DNA from: Pyrrhoderma lamaoense
Taxonomy: Eukaryota > Basidiomycota > Agaricomycetes > Hymenochaetales > Hymenochaetaceae
Reading direction: 5' to 3'
NCBI GenBank assembly: GCA_002794735.1
Contig: NBAZ01000002.1
Span: forward strand, 2,170,001 to 2,234,000
Length of the DNA: 64,000 nucleotides
Below are positions 32,319 through 44,662 of this stretch, piece after piece. A program made the translations under genes and the position numbers. The notes beneath the pieces were generated by a model. It was not told the origin of the DNA. It did not search any database and saw only the letters and a program-made list of their open reading frames with translations. The first letter of the stretch is position 1. Each line of letters starts with the position of its first letter.

Positions 32319-35300
32319 CTGGAATGAGCTCGTCCTTTTTATACTCGGGGTAGTGGCATTGAACAACAAACAAACATAAACACTATAATTTCAAATTTGC
32401 GTTTTTCCTTAACACTTTTCAAATACGGTAGACAAGGAGTTTTATGTTAGTATGCATGTATGGAAGTAAACACGAAGAAAAAGAGCGCACATGCACCATA
32501 TAGCATATTGCATTACAAATATCGAGGATTATGAATTATCCTCTCTATATCCAGCAAGATAACTCCTATATCCTATCATAAAAATGGCGGGATAAACCTT
32601 CAGTACTAAGCAAATATGAGAAAATTTCGACTCGGAGCTCTAGATATAAGGAAATCCGATATCTTAAATGACTATCCTTTTGAATATCATCGCTATTTTC
32701 GAGGAATTTCCAAGCCTCACCGAATATCCTATTAAGACTTTTAAATTAAGGATTTCTTTACAGGGTAAGCAATCATACTTTCCCTACTTCCTCCTTCCCC
32801 TTTAGAGGGTGTTCAACACAACATGTTTTTAGTGCGTTTAACGACAGCTGCTTAAAACGCATCTTCAGGCGTGATAACTAAACTTCAAAATCATGGGATC
32901 TTATAAACTTCATTTTTCAGGGAGAAAAAGTTGATTGTGTATGGAATACAACTGGGTAATTAATATTCGAACATATTAGCCGTATCATTCAGTGCCACCG
33001 CCCTGAGAGCTCGCGCAGTTTCTATTTCATTTTACGACTTTTTTGGTTGTCTTCAGGTCCATCGGTAATGAAATGACATCCATGGGGCTTAGGTCATAAT
33101 ATGTTCCGCACTGTGCAATATACTACATATAGTACAAAGTTTTTTATGAGTAGTATATACTAACATATACCAAGGGTGATTGTCAAGGTCCGAAAAGGAT
33201 AATGATAGCAAAGATGTTTTAATGAGGTTTTTTGTGAGGAAAGGCAATGAAATATGCCATGACGCATAATTTTTCCTCTAATCAAAGTTTATGGATAAAA
33301 TTAGTATACTAATATAATTCGGAACAAGCAGCATGACAAAGAAGCCGTCCCATATCTAAAAACCTACTAACCTATGTGTTAGTACTAGAGTATGTATATT
33401 GAATCTTAAATGTTCAGAAAAAGACGAAAAGAAGTAAGCATAAAGGTGTATCCCCGTCGTATGCAACTGTAACATTTTCCACTATAAATACTAGATTCTA
33501 TAATAACAAGATATAACTCTAAGAGAGACTTATATTTATTGAGCTTGCTGAGTTCTTCAATCTATTACTGAGATGCAACGGCTCTAAAGACTATTTTGTA
33601 CGTACAAAATTAACATGGCATTGTGCATCACGAGTATTATCAGATCTTAGTACCGGAAAGTATGGCTGTTTAGGCTTACCTCCCTGATGCTATTTATGCA
33701 ATATATGGTAGCTAGAAGCCTAAACTGGAGAATATTGATGCTGATATCTCTTCCTCATTCAATCACACCTATTCCGGATGCTTCTATTCCAATAAATCAC
33801 TTCCTTGAGCTATTTGTAATTTATAGTTATGGCTGCGCCACAGAAACTAGATCAGATCTACCATGTTGTTAATGAAATGAAGAAGTTGGATCATAAACTT
33901 CTAAAAAAGATAAAGGGCCCTGTAAACTTAGTTACTAGTTGCCAGCTTGTTGCTAACTAAGCAACTGATGAAGAATGATCACAATATATGATGTACGTAG
34001 TAGTCCGCAAAATATCTTACATTTACATCTACATTGCTGGGATCAAGCTGAGGGATTACTCATAAGCTTGTACATCCGTATGTCAAGAGTATAATATGTA
34101 TGACAATTTTTGACATTATCCATGGCCCTTTTCAGAGATACAATGACTCTCTCTCGATTTCCAGGGCCAATATGAGCCTGTAGTGCTTTGAAGTGATGAT
34201 TTTTATTAATTCCTCATCTAGAGGATCTTATCACTCTACTGGAAGAAGAAGAAGAATCATTAACTTTTGACAGCAATTGTGTGTACTCCAGGGCTTTACT
34301 TTCTTTAATAGGAGAAAACTACCAAGTATGTACTAGCTGAACGTGGACCCTGACACCCTTTAGTATACCCATCTGTATATTTGACGAGGAACGGTATAAC
34401 ACAGCTTGGGCTTCCTACTACTTGAGACAGGTATGGATATTATATCGGAACGAGACTCTTGTATCCCCTATTCTGATATCTTCTGATTCCTAGGCAACAA
34501 ACTCAAATTCTATGCCCGATCCGGAGTATCGTATACCAGAGTCTATACTAATAATATAACTATGCGTTTAGGTTTCAAATCTTTACAGGAACTTTGTGTA
34601 TGGTTTCTATCTTTTACGTCCCGTTTACTTCTATATACACCCACGGTAAAATTTGAACGCCTTAGCTCCCATTATCAAACTCCAGCTGGAAGTAATAGGG
34701 GTTATCGCGAGTAAAATATATAATTTCCCGGTACATTGGCGCAAACATTCGAATGGTAACTCTGTTATTAATTTTACTTCTATATAGATTATAGTATGAA
34801 CAGCATAGAAGGTTCATCTACTTAGATGAGCATTGTTCTGATGAGATGTAATTCTTACCCTGCCATTGTTGAGTACGTCTAACGTCCTTATTATCAATTC
34901 GTCCCTTTAATGGACCAATAATCATAGAGTAGAACTCGGCCCGCAATTCCTTAGTAGCATTGTTACATCTCCGTACTCATCTCTGTCCTGTGATACATGT
35001 AGACACTAGAATGTCATGGAGGAAATTTAACAGTAAATGTATGATCCTCTAAGAATATATATACGAGATAGCATCCTCACAATGCCCCCAGGGATAAACC
35101 ATCGGAGAAAAAGGTGAAGTAGTAGCTCTTCAACATAAGTAGCATAGAGGAAAGCAGTCAATATTTCCGCTTATTACTCCGTGATAAGTGCTATAGTCTC
35201 TCACTTAGTGCATTCAACGTTCATTCTTGTATGAGCACAGGTTTCTACTGAAACATCAAGTTTAAGTTAAGGTAAACGTATCCATTCACACCTGGCATCT

Positions 35301-35829
35301 CATTAACTCTTAAATTCATCATACTTTCCAACTAACTCATTGTTTTTTGAGGAGTTCTCTTAGACACGTTGACGAAAGCCTTGTCTTGGAAGACATTGAT
35401 GAGGCGGCTGATGGCTTCAAGAGGTCAAAGCGTGCTTGGAAGGCTTATACCTTGTATTGTAATTAGATCGAAGCTAGTACTTACAAAGATACTAAGAATT
35501 TATGGAATAAAACGGTTTTACTTTTGGAAATAAAACCTGAGCTTAGCCACCAGCTTGTTACATAAATCAGCTAAATGGACAAAAATATCTTTCCATGTGA
35601 ATAATTATTATAATTTTAAATAAGTTAATCATGGTACACGTGATATAATTCTATTTTTACTTTTATCTCGGCGGTACCTGTGGGTATCTTTTATCTCACT
35701 TATCGCCGTGGTAATAAGTACGGTAGATATGAAGGTATCTTACCCGGTCCACACGAAAGTAGTCTTTCTATAATCAACCCCACAAACTTTCAGTAACTAA
35801 CTACAAGCAGTTCAGCAGAAGAGCGAGAT
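32319..35829. other. 3.5-kb AT-rich gene-poor region
   Basis: Both strands contain only short frames (the largest about 61 codons at 33687-33872) with no domain, conserved motif or spliceable extension. I see no transposon ends, no long repeat and no RNA gene. It should include the promoters of the terpene synthase and of the carboxypeptidase. Confidence 0.5.
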
Positions 35830-38334
35830 ATGAGTATAAAACGCGAGAGCAGAACTCTGCTATACGATCAAGATCATTCTCTCCCCGCGCGCCTATCTTT
35901 TCCTCAAGATGGACGTCGTACACGATACTTAGTTGTATTATCATTGCTACTGAGCTTTCCTGCTTTGATTATGCTCGGCTCGCTATCTCTTAAGCCCACT
36001 AACTCGCTTGATATACGACACCCCGAAGGGGATGAGACTTCGTGTCCTCAAGTCATGCCAATGTTGCCTATGGGACATGAGAAACTACTGAAGAATTTAG
36101 ATTTCCTATACGGTACACTTGACTTCAGACTACATGCTTATGAAAGCCTCGGAGGCGCTGTTCGAATTCCGTGAGTGACCTGAATTTCAGTGCCTTCATG
36201 GTCAAGAACTCAAAAGACGAATGTTACCGATCTATACATGTAGTACAGAAACGCAGGATGAAGAAGGTTCTCCGGACGAAGATCCAGAAAGATGGGAACC
36301 ATTTAAAGATCTGCACGCATATCTTGAGTCACGATTCCCTTTAGTGTGAGGCTTAGAATGCAGTATTTCTGTATGAGAAACCGTTATTGATATAAATCTA
36401 TCCAAATTTAGCTATTCGAATACCGTAGTCTCGAAAGTGCAAACTTATGCTATAGTTTTTCACTGGCAGGGTACTAATACAACTCTAAAACCAATAATTT
36501 TAACTTCTCATCAAGGTGAAGGAGACGTTGATGATATCAGCGACGGACTAACTGATCAAAGATATTCATAAACCTCTGTAGATGTGGTACCTGTTGAACC
36601 CGAGACTATTGCACAATGGGAATATCCACCCTATTCTGGTTACTATGATGGTGTGTTTCTCATTTTGATCTATATATTTCGCTATAGTAATTTTATATCT
36701 ACGTCCTTAGGCGAATTCATATGGGGTAGGGGAAGCTGTGATGATAAGTCTGGATTGATAGCTAGTTTGTAAGTATAACTACCGATTTATGATACAAAAA
36801 TTTCTTACGACGTATATATTCTAGAACTACTGTGGAAACGCTGCTTTCTTCTGGCTTTAAGCCAGATAGGACTGTAGTTCTAGCAATAGGTATTGATGAG
36901 GAAAGAGGGGGCAAGATCGTAAGCTCTGCGTCGTGTACATGAACCATGACTAAAATAAATTATCATAGAGTGCAACGGCTCTACGAGACTATTTGCTTGA
37001 AACGTACGGCAAAAATGCTTTCTCTATACTTATCGATGAAGGAGGTTTGTAACACACTTTTTTAACGTTGCTTTTACTACAATACTCGTATAAGGTGGTT
37101 ATTCTGATCGTTTCGGGGCTACTGTTTCAATGCCTTCTGTGGCCGAAAAAGGTCAGATAGATGTTCGTGTCGAGCTCAGAACGCCCGGGGGGCACTCAAG
37201 TAAACCACCTGCGCACACAGTATATATCTATAATATGACTTCAACTGGTTAATTCTCTGAACTAATTAAATAGGGTATCGGTATTCTATCTCGGATCATT
37301 GTCCATCTTGAAGATAATCCTCACCCCCAAATTCTGAGTCGTGGTGGAGTGTATTACCAACAGATCCAATGTCTTGCAGAACATGCCCCAGAATTGCCCG
37401 CTCGGATCAAGGGTTTAGCCAAGAAATCACTTTCCAATGATGAAGCACTCAAAGAACTTACGGAGGCGCTCTCTCAAACTTTTAGCGATTTTGGTCCAAG
37501 TACGGGAACCACACAGGCTATCGATATTATCCATGGAGGTGTGAAGAGTAATGCTCTACCGGAAATGGTGTTTACTATCGTCAATCATCGTATTGCAGAT
37601 TATAGGTATCGAATCTCAGAATTGTTCGGGACCGACCTACTGAAAGATTTGTTTTTGTAGCTCTGTCTCTGAACTCAAATCTAGATTCACTGATATTGTT
37701 TCACCTATCGCCAAAGAGTTCAATCTCTCGATTTCCGCATTTTCAGAAGAAGTGGAACAAGTATCTCCCACTCTAGATACTAAGGGGCATCTTAGGATTT
37801 CAGCTGCATATGGTTCAGGACTAGATCCTGCCCCTGTCTCTCCGACTAAGGGGAGCGGACCTTGGGAATTACTCTCTGGAAGTATCATGTATACCTTCTC
37901 AACAAATCAGAGAACTTCTTCCATCAAGACTAATGATTATGTTGTTGCCCCAGGGTTAAACTTGGGTATGTGATGATTTCTGGATGGCGTGTAAGAATAG
38001 TTCTCATGTTTATTTATAGGCAATACTGGTCAGTTTTTGGGTTGCACAAGCTCTTGATTTAGCTTTACCTACTATTCGAAATTAGATACAAGATATTATT
38101 GGGATCTAACAAAACATATATTCCGTTATGGCCATCTCGGAGCCTCTGACCGAAACAATGGTGCTCATACAGTAAATGAAGGTATTCTCCGTACCCATGA
38201 TGCCTTATCTCGTTTCGCTAATATTTTACCCCTTTTCTCTAGCTATTCGAGCCGAAGGTTTTTTGGAGATGATTCGGTTCTTTACCGTGATAATCTTAAA
38301 TGCGGACAAAACTGAACTTTTGGAGCAAAAATAG
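35830..38334 (+). CDS. M20 metallo-carboxypeptidase S (Gly-Xaa carboxypeptidase, CPS1 type)
   Basis: CPS1 is a vacuolar zinc peptidase that releases C-terminal residues from small peptides. Thirteen exons fit: 35830-36170, 36244-36345, 36412-36515, 36582-36650, 36711-36768, 36825-36918, 36969-37044, 37095-37219, 37274-37605, 37661-37965, 38020-38028 (9 nt), 38086-38181 and 38243-38334. The sum is 1803 nt, giving 600 aa with no frameshift. A type II signal anchor lies at about 33-52. Family motifs are GGAVRIPTE, the metal site HQDVVPVEP (H181, D183), GRGSCDDKSG, GIDEERGG, TPGGHSSKPPAHTGIG and GNTDTRYYW. The protein resembles yeast Cps1, which is sorted to the vacuole by ESCRT. HSE1 in this window belongs to that pathway, although the two genes are far apart. 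Confidence 0.93.
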
Positions 38335-38906
38335 CTCTTTCCGGTACTCGCGAGTCTTTTCACAGTATAACTATGTTGTCTATCTTATATCAGAGCTTGT
38401 ATCCGTTGGCTTGGATTCAGAATCATTCCAAGTGAGAGTGTTGTGGAAAGTAATCAAATTTAACTTACAGGAAGAATCTACTGGTTCTTATTATTTGCTA
38501 TAACAACAACGGCGGTGAACATGAGAATTCCGGTTTGAATAGTACCTAAGTTATTAAATTAGTGTGCTCGCGATTACACGCTGGTATTCTGAACTCTGGA
38601 CTAGATCTACTAAGAGTAACATTGTTCAGATCCGTGGGAGACTTGAAGACAGCGTGTCAACGGTAGCACTATCCCAATTTTTCCGAAATTTTGGATGCGG
38701 ACAATCTTAAATTCCATATTAGTACACCGTGTACTACTCACCAAGGAGAAACTATATGGCTAAATAAGTCATTACTTCTCATCACTTTCACCGACAATGT
38801 CCTCGAAATATTCGGGATAACAGCACATTCAAGCTAATCATTAGCTACACATATATAAAGGCTTGGAACTAAGTCTGTGCTATGCAGATAATAAATCAGG
38901 AACAGA
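38335..38906. other. Upstream region of the GH45 gene
   Basis: This is about 570 bp without another gene. It ends in a TATA box and short leader. Confidence 0.5.
38852..38859 (+). promoter_or_regulatory. TATA box of the GH45 gene
   Basis: TATATAAA lies about 48 bp before the ATG at 38907. The position and match are good for an inducible secreted-enzyme gene. This is inference from sequence only. Confidence 0.55.
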
Positions 38907-39831
38907 ATGAAGACGATTGCAGTTAGCGTCTTACTCTCATGTGCATCGGCGGCCTTCGGTAATGCCGTTGGAAAACGTGCTACAGGGGGCTATGTTCAAA
39001 ACGTCAGTGGGAGCGCATCGTTCACCATGTATTCTGGGTGCAATGCCCCCGGTAAGCATTCCATTTCAAACTGGACAAACTGTTCAGGCTTCTCGTTATC
39101 TTACAATACACACTAGTATATTAATAACTTCTTACTTTTTTTAAACTTATGATTGATCATTTTAGCTTGCGGATTGCTGGTTCTGGATACACGGCTGCCA
39201 TGAACCAGCTATCATTTGGCTCTGCTCCAGGACTCGGACCTGGTGATGCCTGTGGTCGTTGCTTCGCTGTCACAGCAAATGCAGACCCATATTCTCCTTC
39301 ATTCACAGGACCATTCAAGACTATCGTTGTAAAAGTCACAGACCTCTGCCCTGTTTCTGGGAATGAGCAGTGGTGTGGACAGACAACAAGCAACCCAAAT
39401 AATCAATTTGGGATGTCATCTCAGTAGGTTGTTCTTACTGTGAAGAATTGTCTTAAATTGATATCAAACGTAAGTTTCGACTTGTGTGAGGACAACGGTG
39501 CATCCGCTGCATTCTTCCCATCCGGTAAGAACAGTAACTACCCTAACTTCTAACAAGATTCCCGGGTGTAACTCTTTTGGGGAATTTAGGTCATGGCGCA
39601 CTTACTGGAACTTACGAAGAGGTATCTTGTAGCCAGTGGTCTGGCTCTGATGGAAGTGAGCTCTGGAATGGTGCCTGTATCTCCGGAGAGTCTGCTGCAA
39701 TGTGGCCGAGTACTGGTTGTGGGAATAAAGGTCAGTTCTGTGTTTATGATTCTGAAGCTAAGCACTCTATTAATAACCCTGTTGTGGCTTCGTGTATTCT
39801 TGTCATATTATCAACAGGAACGGCTCCTTAA
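38907..39831 (+). CDS. Secreted GH45 subfamily C endoglucanase
   Basis: This enzyme cleaves internal beta-1,4 bonds of cellulose and is related to the Phanerochaete Cel45A type, a double-psi beta-barrel related to barwin and expansins. Five exons (38907-39051, 39166-39423, 39475-39524, 39590-39730, 39818-39831) sum to 608 nt. One extra G at 39171-39172 gives 609 nt (202 aa). A signal peptide covers about residues 1-18, followed by a KR processing site. Core motifs are TGGYVQ, ASFTMYSGCNAP, APGLGPGDACGRCFAVT, VKVTDLCPVSGN, HFDLCEDNG (probable catalytic acid D137), FFPSGHGALTGTYEEVSCSQ and the C-terminal GCGNKGTAP. There is no cellulose-binding module. Its presence suggests a plant-litter or wood-associated fungus. 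Confidence 0.93.
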
Positions 39832-40058
39832 AACGAAAAGAAGGTATGATATTATGAGCGTCAGGGAGAGTACTCTACATAAGTCCATGATAACATTGTC
39901 AAGATATTATGTCTCCGAATAATATCAGTATTCTTTGTGCCTTGAAATTATTGAGTTCAGTCCGTCTTCATATATTTTAGGCACTGGTCCAGAACCTTGG
40001 GGTTAACCTTAGGCCATTCATATACATCATTGCTGTGCAAGGGTTATTAGGGACAATA
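39832..40058. other. Convergent 3' spacer
   Basis: This is 227 bp between the stops of the GH45 gene (+) and the DHHC gene (-). No gene is seen. Confidence 0.6.
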
Positions 40059-41523
40059 TCATGTTACAAGAGGTACTACATACCTAGTTTCGTATCTGTA
40101 AACACCTTTTTTGAAGGCCATGCTTATGAATTGTTTCCAATTCTCATACCACCCAAGATTATATAATCCTTCGTTCGGATCAATTGAGAATACCTGTCTA
40201 CCTTTCGCAGATGCTGATGGAGTTGTTGGATGTGAAGAGACACAAAGGAAAAGAATATTAGCGTCTGCACTGTGGTCATAACCCTCAAGAACCCATGATT
40301 CAACCGAAGTTTGTCCAAGAGTGATGTCTTTCGCAACCATTATTGCCATGATCTAGACAAGCATAATTTAGCGTAATGTTATCGTATTTTAACTATTGCT
40401 TAGTATGTATCAAACTTACTGATGCGAAAATACCGAAGAGACATGCAAGACATGCTGTAACGAAAGCTCCAACACCAGGTTTTTCGATCGCATATCCTAT
40501 TTCTTCCGTAGTATTATACCATTCTTCACTTAATTGGAGTTCTTGAATCCCAAGAAGTGTACCAACCACCCATCGCCCAGCGGGTCCACCTATTAAGATC
40601 CATGAGTACCATCTATCCCACCATATCTCCCTTATATACGGCTCTTTTTGGGAGAGTTTTAAACCGCTTATCGCGCGATCAATGAACTTGCTCACTATCG
40701 GGAAGATAGTAGTGGTGACGAGGAGCGGAGTAAGCAAGAGGAGGAGAAAGAAAGCAGGGAGCAGAGAAATCGTGATGCAAGAACCAACCTATGAAAAACC
40801 TCGTAGCATAAGCAAGAAAGGTATCCAATACAACTTGAATATTAAGTCTATGCTTACCCAGGGACAATGGTGGTCGAATCCACGGCGACATACGCCACAT
40901 TTAGAACAGTGGTGTGTTCTAGGAGGTTTCCAGCTCCCAAAACACACAGAACCCTCTTTATTACATTCATTCAGCTCCCCTTCCATGTTGGTACATTCGT
41001 AGGGTTCATGGATTTTAGATTGCTGGGGTTTGGCTAGTAATTCTTTCTTCCCGCTTGCATCCGTATGAAATCTAGTTGATACAATAAACAGATACAGGTT
41101 CAATACGTTCCAGAAAAGTAAGCCATTGGCAATGATATAAGAAGCTATAGATCTTATTTAGTACGTATATCGGCTTCATTAAAGCTAAGCAAGAACTTAC
41201 CTCCTGAAAGATATTGTTCTTCTTTTCTAATCATATAATTTACTAAAAAAGAGTAATTCAGAATTACTTTTCTTACAGAGATAACTATTTGTGCCTTACA
41301 GCCAGTCTCGTATAATGAGTAGTAGCAGCCAACCCTATCCTTGGTTATGAGTACGTCTTAAAGTATTATTGGGTTATACATACAATATGAGTGCAACAAT
41401 ACCGGCTGGTACTATCAGATCTGCATGACGCACTACGCTACTCGCTCTCTTGGATATCTTTTTTTCGTCCTTTTCCGCTTTTGTAAGCTCCTCCAAAGCA
41501 TCGTCGTTATTTCTCTCACTCAT
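40059..41523 (-). CDS. DHHC palmitoyltransferase
   Basis: DHHC enzymes attach palmitate to cysteines of membrane-associated proteins. I support exons 41523-41384, 41339-41300, 41144-40858, 40788-40420 and 40352-40059. The Cys-rich domain reads CFGSWKPPRTHHCSKC, then CRRGFDHHCPW, continuing after an intron as VGSCITISLLPAFFLLLL. Membrane segments flank it: DLIVPAGIVALILYV, then ASYIIANGLLFWNVLNLYLF, then TPLLVTTTIFPIV, then FVTACLACLFGIFAS. The C-terminal NLGWYENWKQF resembles Pfa proteins. The join of exons 2 and 3 is out of phase by one base (sum 1130 nt, with +1 giving 1131), so a missing base or an unrecognised exon is likely there. The start at 41523 is the best in-frame ATG, but is not certain. 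The exact Pfa paralogue cannot be told. Confidence 0.85.
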
Positions 41524-44500
41524 TATAGGACTGTGTACTTCGTTCTGGATGGGAGTACAACGTGGAACAAAGACAAGAGGTCCTCTAACCCTTCTTTGCT
41601 CTTTTTGCACAGCAGCATAAACAATGCAAAGTAAGTAAACACATGACCAAACAATGGTTCAAAATTTTTTAGGTAACATATAATTCCGACATCTCGTATC
41701 TTTTCTACGAAAAAAGTCTTGTAAGATATTCGTGTTCTATAGATTACACTTTTTTAAGGTAAAGAGGTACTAAAAGGTTCTGAGTTGAAGTGTGGCTTAC
41801 CCGGCAATTGTCGGTGCCGATTATTTGTAATACGCTCAACGAATGCTATACACATAATCGGATTATTGATGTTGTCTCACGGTCTGTTGCTGGGATCGGT
41901 CCCGAAATCTCTAAACGTGTGTAATTGACACAGTAATAATATGAGGTATTCACGATATTCATCTTCTGGGGATCTGCGCTTTATGCTCTGGTTACTACCA
42001 CACTAGCTAAGGCGGGGTCGTGATTCTATCAGAAAAATGGTAGCTCTGATTGCTTCACTATAGCCGTATAATAAGTAGATGTATGAAGTGTCTCAGTTGC
42101 AAGGTCTCTAAGCTAGTTAAATCCTCATCTTTAGCAAGATTATTATCACTCATCCAAAGTCCGATATTAATACCACGTACTAGAACATACTTGTACGTAT
42201 GTGCATAGTTACTATTCGGCCGAGAATTGAGTCTCGTGACAAAGTGGGGAGTTCTTAAAAGTCAACATACATATATCATGATACTCTGACATTCGCTATC
42301 ACACGATATCAGGAGGACTCATGCCGAGGGGGGAAAGACATACCATAGCTCTGGGCTAGTTGGAGCTTTTCTGCATTCGAGGGGTGTATGCAAGTAAAGA
42401 AGTATGCAATCTTGACAATCCGAGGTTCCATTCAAAGGGTTCCCAGCCATTGCGTCGAGCTGTCAGGCATTCTGGACTGATTGTATTGACTTGAACCGCA
42501 TATACAACCAGAAGTTTAGTATACGATCAGTAGGCTTCGTCCCTCTAAAGATCCGGGGTTGGACTTATTTTCCCATAAGATACTCATCTGGTTTAACTCA
42601 AATGATTACTATCTTGAAACGCCAGAACTCGAATACTCAAGAGGGCGCTAGACCCCCAAACTCAAATGCAATTACCCTCATTTGTATATCTCTAGGGATC
42701 AATCAACTCTATACGTTCATCCGCACCATTCGCGATTCGCAGTCTTCAGAGATCAGACTACCGAGGTTCTCCAGCCGTGTGAGCCAGTGAAGTAGATATA
42801 GCCTCTACCTGAAGCCGCCTTGGATCCGATCTCTTTCTCTGCCGTAGAATGAACTTAGAAGTTGCCAGATCAAGTCACTCGCATACCACGGCCGGCATCT
42901 TGAAAGTACCGTATCCTATGACATTATCGGCTTCTGGGAGTGCGTCTTCTGCTGAACGCCCATTGAGATATGCACGGAACGCATTATTTCGAGATATAGA
43001 TATAAATAGATACATTAGCTACTGTTGAGCTCGATTATTATTTCCGTGTGGGTAGAAATCGATAAATCTGGTCTTTATACTTCTGGGTTTTTGGCTGCTG
43101 GTCTTCTATCTTTTCTACACAATTTTCTAGACAATCAAATATATGCGTGTGCGAAAGGAACTATTCATCATTTACCCTACGTGGGAGCCACGGTTCCGTC
43201 GAGAGGGTTGGACCAATTCCCGGCAGAAAGATTAAGAGGAGTTTGCGAGTCCCCACTTGGTCGAATCGGAGACCACCGTGAGATGAGAGAGGTCCATTCT
43301 CGATTCAAGCTTCGAGGAAAGACCAAGAGGTTCACGATCATACATCACGGTGTATAAGTTATGTCGCGGTTGGTTAGGGCCGAGGTTGTACTTTGATTGG
43401 GATTTCCCAGATCAAGGAGAACTTTGAAGCTCCAAATCGGACCGGATAACTCAGCATCTCCTGATTTGTTCTGGATTGCTAAAGGCTTCTACCATAATAT
43501 GTCTTTTTAAGGAGAATTCAGAAGAACAGTAAGGCGTTATAAACAGTTCTCCGTATTTTATCCACGAGTTCAGTGATGATACAAGTACTCTTGCAAGGCC
43601 AAATTGGACCCTTGTATGAACCTCTGATAACAGGAGTCCATACTCATCAGGTATTACCTTCGGACAAGTGATTGAAGAAAAGCACCGTCTACTAAATCTG
43701 TCATAAACAGAAGTCCAAACAGTGTGTCTGATTACCTTAGCATACAATGTAATCTAGTGATACGAGAAAGAAGCATCATTAACATCTGATTTTAGTCGTG
43801 AAACATGTAGAATATGAAAATACATATGCAAGATCTGGCGTGCCCGCCAGGGAGCTTTTAAGCTTGTGATCTTGAGGACGTGATGAATAGTGAACGCATA
43901 ACTACTTCTTTTGCCCTGGGCTAAGGCGCGCGGGACCTAGTATAGATTTTAACCTCCTACAACAGCAAAGCTGTATGTAAAAGACGCAAGAACGATATAT
44001 GAAGCGGGAGCAGCTCTTCTATCAGTACATGTAACTCATCATGTACGATCGATAGTAATACCTGTACATCTTGAAGCAGAAAAATTTGCACTGGAAAATC
44101 ATGGCCCTCTACTGCATATTGGACGCATCGTCCACTTTTAACGTTGGGAGAAGACGGGGAAGTTTGATCTTTAGATACAAACTCTCTCACAGATATAGTA
44201 GTTCTCTCAGGCTCTCGGTATAACTAAAAAAAATCGCTATGTTTGGTCGCAGACAAACCTACTCATATGAAAATAGACATACTGAAGATGATCACTGAGG
44301 TGAAATGATGTGGAAGAAAGAAAAAAAAATGTGATAATCACAGTTGCAAGATACCGGCCACTGCAATTGTTGATGCCCCCTTTTTCACAGTGCAACCTAT
44401 TATAAGGACAAGAGGACAAGTGATGCATTGCTTATAAGTTATAGATGTGGAATGAAGTAAGCTGAATTAGTGTTGTTGTATTATAGTAAAACTACTAAAC

Positions 44501-44662
44501 TATTAAAATAGTGGACACTCGGTAAATGCCGATAATCAAGGAGTGTTGGCAACCGACACGCACTTACAGAAGTGCAGAGACTTGTGTCGACGATACGACG
44601 CGTATTTTCTACATCTTTCACAATAAAGTCACCCAAGTGCATACCTGAGTACATAAATCAAT
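41524..44662. other. 3.1-kb gene-poor region
   Basis: Open frames such as 42491-42790 and 43025-43357 start at non-ATG codons or lack any conserved feature, and no spliced model emerged. No tRNA-like cloverleaf or transposon ends were found by eye. It contains the DHHC and MKT1 promoters. Confidence 0.5.

Noticed and set aside
43025..43357. 110-codon open frame on plus
   Set aside because: It starts at a non-ATG codon, has no conserved pattern and no neighbouring exons. It might be a relic but cannot be assigned.
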